DNA of 9,035 nucleotides from Bordetella parapertussis (GTDB taxonomy: Bacteria; Pseudomonadota; Gammaproteobacteria; Burkholderiales; SG8-39). The first letter of the stretch is position 1. Every line of letters starts with the position of its first letter. Position numbers and translations under genes: made by a program. Below, piece after piece: positions 6,253-9,035 of the stretch. The stretch is from positions 1 to 9,035 of the forward strand of contig CAMDRY010000102.1 of assembly GCA_945906975.1 (NCBI GenBank), given 5' to 3'. Below the pieces are notes generated by a model that did not search any database, was not told the DNA's origin, and saw only the letters and a program-made list of their open reading frames with translations.

Positions 6253-6253
6253 T
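6226..6253 (+). promoter_or_regulatory. Candidate promoter for the molybdenum hydroxylase gene, inside the PadR 3' end
   Basis: TTGGCA (6226-6231, five of six matches to the -35 consensus) and CATAAT (6248-6253, five of six to the -10 consensus) are separated by 16 bases. Transcription would start near 6260, leaving a 12-base leader that still includes GGAGGAG. The element overlaps the last nine codons and the stop codon of the PadR gene. It would allow the enzyme gene to be expressed separately from its regulator. Sigma-70 use is inferred from the match alone. Confidence 0.45.
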
Positions 6254-6257
6254 CTGC

Positions 6258-6267
6258 GGAGGAGGAG
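6258..6267 (+). promoter_or_regulatory. Strong ribosome binding site of the molybdenum hydroxylase gene
   Basis: GGAGGAGGAG ends 4 bases before the ATG at 6272, with a central GGAGG 7 bases away. This is by far the strongest Shine-Dalgarno sequence in the window and fixes the start codon of the enzyme. High translation relative to the weakly initiated PadR gene is expected. Confidence 0.75.
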
Positions 6268-6271
6268 TTCG

Positions 6272-8599
6272 ATGGAAAAATTTGGCATAGGCCAGCCGGT
6301 ACGGCGCGTCGAAGACCCGCGCCTGTTGACCGGCCGCGGCCGCTTCGTGGACGACATTGACCTGCCGCGGCAATGCCACGGCTCGGTGCTGTATTCGCCG
6401 CATGCGCATGCACGGATCTTGCGTATCGATACGGCTGCGGCATTGGCCGCACCCGGTGTGCTGTGTGTGCTGACCGGCGAGGATGCCGAGCGCGACGGCC
6501 TAGGGCCGTTGCCGTCACGTCTGAATCCGCATGAACTGGGCCTCACCGGCATTCCACCCGCCTTCCCGGCGCCGCGTCCCATCCTGGTGCGCGACCGTGT
6601 GCGCTGCGTCGGTGACCGCGTCGCGTTCGTGGTTGCGGAAACTGCGGCGCAAGCGCGCGACGCGATGGAACAGATCGACGTCGAATACGAACCGCTGCCA
6701 GCCGTGGTCGACATTGAGGATGCAGTCAAGCCTGGCGCCGCCCCGGTATGGGATGCCTGCCCCGGCAATGTAGCCACCCGCATTTATTGGGGCAACGCGG
6801 CGGATACCGATAAAGCCTTCAGCACGGCCGCGCATGTCGTCTCGACAAGACTGGAGGCCAACCGCCTGTCTCCCAACAGTCTTGAAATGCGCGGCTCTAT
6901 TGGTGAGTACAGCGCTGCCGATGAAACCTACACGCTATTCAACAGCACCCAGAACCCGCATGGCGTGCGCGGCACGCTGGCACAAAGCGTATTCAAAATT
7001 CCCGAGACCGCGATCCGCGTGGCAACCTTGGATGTGGGCGGCGGCTTCGGCCTCAAAGGCGGCGCGTTTCCCGAAGATGCGCTGGTACTGTGGTCGTCGC
7101 GGCTTATCGGCCGGCCGGTGAAGTGGTCGCCCTCGCGCTCGGATGCCTTAATGGGCGACAACCATGGCCGCGACCAGGTGGTGCACGGCGAAATGGCTGT
7201 TGATAAGAACGGCAAACTGCTCGCCATCCGCGCCAGCGCCGTCCACGCGGTGGGCGCCTACACCACCGGCACGCTTGCGCCCATTGAGATGTCGCTGCGG
7301 TTGATTCCCAGCGTCTACGACGTGCAGACCTTTTACCTGGAGTCAAGCGGCGTGCTCACCCACACCACGTCGGTGTCTTCGTATCGCGGCGCGGGCCGGC
7401 CCGAGGCCGCCAATCTGGTTGAGCGCCTGTTGAATATGAGTGCGCTGGCCGCGGGCATCACCCCCGAAGAAATCCGCCGCCGCAACTTCGTGCGTCCCGA
7501 TGCCATGCCTTACAAATCCGGCACCGGCCACGAGTACGACAGCGGCGAATTCGAACGGGTGATGGAGACCTGCCTTGCAAACGCCGACTGGAAAGGCTTC
7601 GAGGCACGTCGCACTGCATCGGAAAAGCAGGGCAAGCGGCGCGGGCGGGCGCTGGCCTGCTACGTCGAGGTCGGCGGACGAATGAACGACCGCATGGAAC
7701 TGCGCTGCGATCCTGGCGGCACGGTGACGATCGTCGCCGGCACTCACTCGCATGGCCAGGGCCATGCCACGACCTTCGCGCAACTGGTGAGCGAATGGCT
7801 GGGCGTGCCCTTTCATTCCATACGCTATGTGCAGGGCGACACCGACCAGGTGCCGTTCGGTCGCGGCTCGTTTGCCGCGCGTGCCTCGATGCTGGGCGGC
7901 TGCGCGCTGAAAATGGCCTCCGAAGAAATCGTTGAAAAGGCCCGGCCCATGGCTGCGCACCTCATGGAAGCCGCCGCCACCGACATAGAATTCAAAGAAG
8001 GCAGATTCAAAATCATCGGCACCGACCGCAGCATGTCCTTTGGCGATGTCGCCAAGGCTTTCTATCGCCCGGTCGGGATTCCCAAAGGAATGTCTGTAGG
8101 ACTCGAAGCCACCGGTTCCTGGTCTTCAGAACCTTCGAACTATCCCAATGGCTGCCACGCCTGCGAAGTCGAGGTCGATCCCGACACCGGCACCGTCAGT
8201 ATCGAACGCTACACCGTGGTGGATGACCTGGGCATGGTCATCAACCCCATGATCTGCGAAGGCCAGATCCATGGCGGGCTTTCACAAGGCATCGGCCAGG
8301 CACTGATGGAAAAAGTCATCTACGACCGCGAGAGCGGCCAACTGCTCTCGGGCAGTTTTTCCGACTACGCCATGCCGCGCGCCGACGACATGCCCTCGTT
8401 TTCCGTGAGCTATGTGGAGGTGCCCTGCAAAACCAATCCGCTGGGCATCAAGGGCGTGGGCGAAGCCGGTTCGGTGGCCACGCCGCCTGCGATCACCGGC
8501 GCCATCGTCGATGCGCTGCGGCCTTTGGGTGTGACACATATTGAAATGCCGGCCACGCCAGATTGCGTGTGGCGGACCATCCGGAACGCGGCGCGCTGA
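6272..8599 (+). CDS. Xanthine dehydrogenase/CO dehydrogenase-family molybdopterin-binding large subunit (form II CoxL-like)
   Basis: This 775-residue protein is full length for the large subunit of molybdenum hydroxylases, which hydroxylate a carbon of a heterocycle, aldehyde or similar substrate using water. Seen in order are the N-terminal GIGQPVRRVEDPRLLTGRGR (5-24), the cofactor motif GGGFGLKG (256-263), the active-site loop SYRGAGR (370-376), the molybdopterin motif HGQGHATTFAQ (494-504), and the catalytic glutamate in KGVGEAGS (Glu731). The loop is of the YRGAGR type of form II enzymes and not the AYxCSFR loop of true CO dehydrogenase, so CO oxidation is unlikely. Such subunits normally work with an FAD subunit and a 2Fe-2S subunit. 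Neither is upstream, and the next gene is a DUF3237 protein, so they must be further downstream or elsewhere. It lies 19 bases after the PadR gene with an excellent ribosome binding site and its own possible promoter. The substrate cannot be assigned. Confidence 0.93.
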   Translation: MEKFGIGQPVRRVEDPRLLTGRGRFVDDIDLPRQCHGSVLYSPHAHARILRIDTAAALAAPGVLCVLTGEDAERDGLGPLPSRLNPHELGLTGIPPAFPAPRPILVRDRVRCVGDRVAFVVAETAAQARDAMEQIDVEYEPLPAVVDIEDAVKPGAAPVWDACPGNVATRIYWGNAADTDKAFSTAAHVVSTRLEANRLSPNSLEMRGSIGEYSAADETYTLFNSTQNPHGVRGTLAQSVFKIPETAIRVATLDVGGGFGLKGGAFPEDALVLWSSRLIGRPVKWSPSRSDALMGDNHGRDQVVHGEMAVDKNGKLLAIRASAVHAVGAYTTGTLAPIEMSLRLIPSVYDVQTFYLESSGVLTHTTSVSSYRGAGRPEAANLVERLLNMSALAAGITPEEIRRRNFVRPDAMPYKSGTGHEYDSGEFERVMETCLANADWKGFEARRTASEKQGKRRGRALACYVEVGGRMNDRMELRCDPGGTVTIVAGTHSHGQGHATTFAQLVSEWLGVPFHSIRYVQGDTDQVPFGRGSFAARASMLGGCALKMASEEIVEKARPMAAHLMEAAATDIEFKEGRFKIIGTDRSMSFGDVAKAFYRPVGIPKGMSVGLEATGSWSSEPSNYPNGCHACEVEVDPDTGTVSIERYTVVDDLGMVINPMICEGQIHGGLSQGIGQALMEKVIYDRESGQLLSGSFSDYAMPRADDMPSFSVSYVEVPCKTNPLGIKGVGEAGSVATPPAITGAIVDALRPLGVTHIEMPATPDCVWRTIRNAAR

Positions 8600-8713
8600 A
8601 ACCTGCCTGCGACGCTGGAAATCGGCGGAATCTGAAAACAGGGATGCCGCTTGAAATCGTTTTTTTAATAGTTGTTACTTGAATACCAGCATTCAAACCA
8701 TTGGGAATAACAC
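8600..8713 (+). other. Spacer with weak hairpin/T-run and a dyad before the DUF3237 gene
   Basis: A stem GCGGAATC (8625-8632) with GATGCCGC (8643-8650), containing one mismatch, is followed after 9 bases by seven T (8660-8666). This is too loose for a confident intrinsic terminator. A perfect dyad TTGAAT (8679-8684) / ATTCAA (8691-8696) with a 6-base spacer lies 18 bases before the DUF3237 start codon and could be an operator. TTGAAA at 8651-8656 could serve as a -35 box, but the matching -10 (GTTACT, 8674-8679) is poor. The 114-base gap suggests separate control of the next gene. Confidence 0.3.
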
Positions 8714-9035
8714 ATGAGCTCCGACGTAAAACTGATCGATCCCGTTTGTCGCCTCGCGCTCACCCTTCGCCTTGAAGTCGGACCGCTACAGGTCATCGGC
8801 GACACAGGACGAGGCGTCCGGCGAATTCTGCCGATGCTGGGTGGCGCGTTTCACATTCCGTCACAAGATGCCGGCACGTTCAAGACCGCTGAAGTCAAAG
8901 GCACGGTCATCGGCGGCGCTGACTGGCAGGTGCTGCATGGGGATTCGCTGTTCGAACTGGATGCGCGCATCACCCTGAAAACCGATTCAGGGCAGTACAT
9001 CCTGCTGCGCGCCTCGGGCCGCCGTTTTGCGCCAC
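8714..9035 (+). CDS. DUF3237 family protein, N-terminal part (runs off window)
   Basis: The reading frame is open from the ATG at 8714 to the window edge, giving 107 residues of a protein family usually about 150-170 long. Family marks are a GPLQVIGDTGRGVRRILPMLGG segment (23-44), GTVIGGADWQVL (63-74) and ELDARITLKTDSGQYILLRA (81-100). DUF3237 proteins are small predicted beta-barrels of unknown function found widely in proteobacteria and actinobacteria, often beside catabolic genes. No signal peptide is visible. A modest GGGA lies 9 bases before the ATG. It follows the molybdenum hydroxylase in the same direction after 114 bases and may take part in the same pathway, but nothing in the sequence gives a reaction. 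The call to this family rests on recognised motifs, not on a search. Confidence 0.8.
   Translation, partial: MSSDVKLIDPVCRLALTLRLEVGPLQVIGDTGRGVRRILPMLGGAFHIPSQDAGTFKTAEVKGTVIGGADWQVLHGDSLFELDARITLKTDSGQYILLRASGRRFAP

Noticed and set aside
5557..6783. Long 408-codon minus-strand reading frame
   Set aside because: It runs antisense across the PadR gene and the start of the enzyme gene, both of which have clear family motifs. Its composition is the Ser/Arg-rich pattern of a shadow frame in GC-rich DNA.
6272..8599. Naming the enzyme coxL or xdhB
   Set aside because: The active-site loop is SYRGAGR and not AYxCSFR, and partner subunits are missing from the window, so neither CO dehydrogenase nor xanthine dehydrogenase can be claimed.
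8625..8666. Intrinsic terminator after the molybdenum hydroxylase gene
   Set aside because: The stem has a mismatch and the T-run begins 9 bases after it, so it is kept only as a weak possibility in the spacer entry.

Overview
The window looks like a chromosomal stretch from a betaproteobacterium of the order Burkholderiales. It is GC-rich, and it carries several TctC/Bug-type periplasmic solute-binding proteins without adjacent TctA/TctB membrane subunits, an expansion typical of Bordetella, Achromobacter, Cupriavidus and comamonads. Genus and species cannot be read from the sequence.

The left part (positions 1 to 5130) is entirely on the minus strand. In transcription order it holds a LysR-type regulator (5130-4231), two tandem Bug solute-binding proteins (4146-3172 and 3168-2209), a CocE/NonD-type serine hydrolase (2196-454) and, after a 230-250 base gap, the N-terminal part of a third Bug protein that runs off the window. 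The two complete Bug genes and the hydrolase are 3 and 12 bases apart and are almost certainly one operon. The likely theme is periplasmic capture of an organic acid, ester or amide, followed by hydrolysis in the cytoplasm under LysR control. The substrate is not readable from the sequence.

The central region (5131-5571) is a divergent intergenic region. It holds a good -10 box and an inverted repeat for the LysR gene, and a short minus-strand fragment (5429-5346) that encodes the N-terminal signature of a molybdenum hydroxylase large subunit (GIGQPVRRVE). The same ten residues open the intact gene at 6272. The fragment looks like the decayed remnant of a second, oppositely oriented copy.

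The right part (5572-9035) is on the plus strand. It holds a PadR-family regulator, a full-length xanthine dehydrogenase/CO dehydrogenase-type molybdopterin subunit 19 bases downstream with a very strong ribosome binding site, and the start of a DUF3237 protein cut by the window edge. The SYRGAGR active-site loop places the enzyme with the form II (non-CO-oxidising or unassigned) group. Its FAD and 2Fe-2S partner subunits are not in the window. A promoter-like element at the 3' end of the padR-like gene suggests that the enzyme can also be transcribed on its own. No tRNA, rRNA, CRISPR array, insertion sequence or phage gene was seen.
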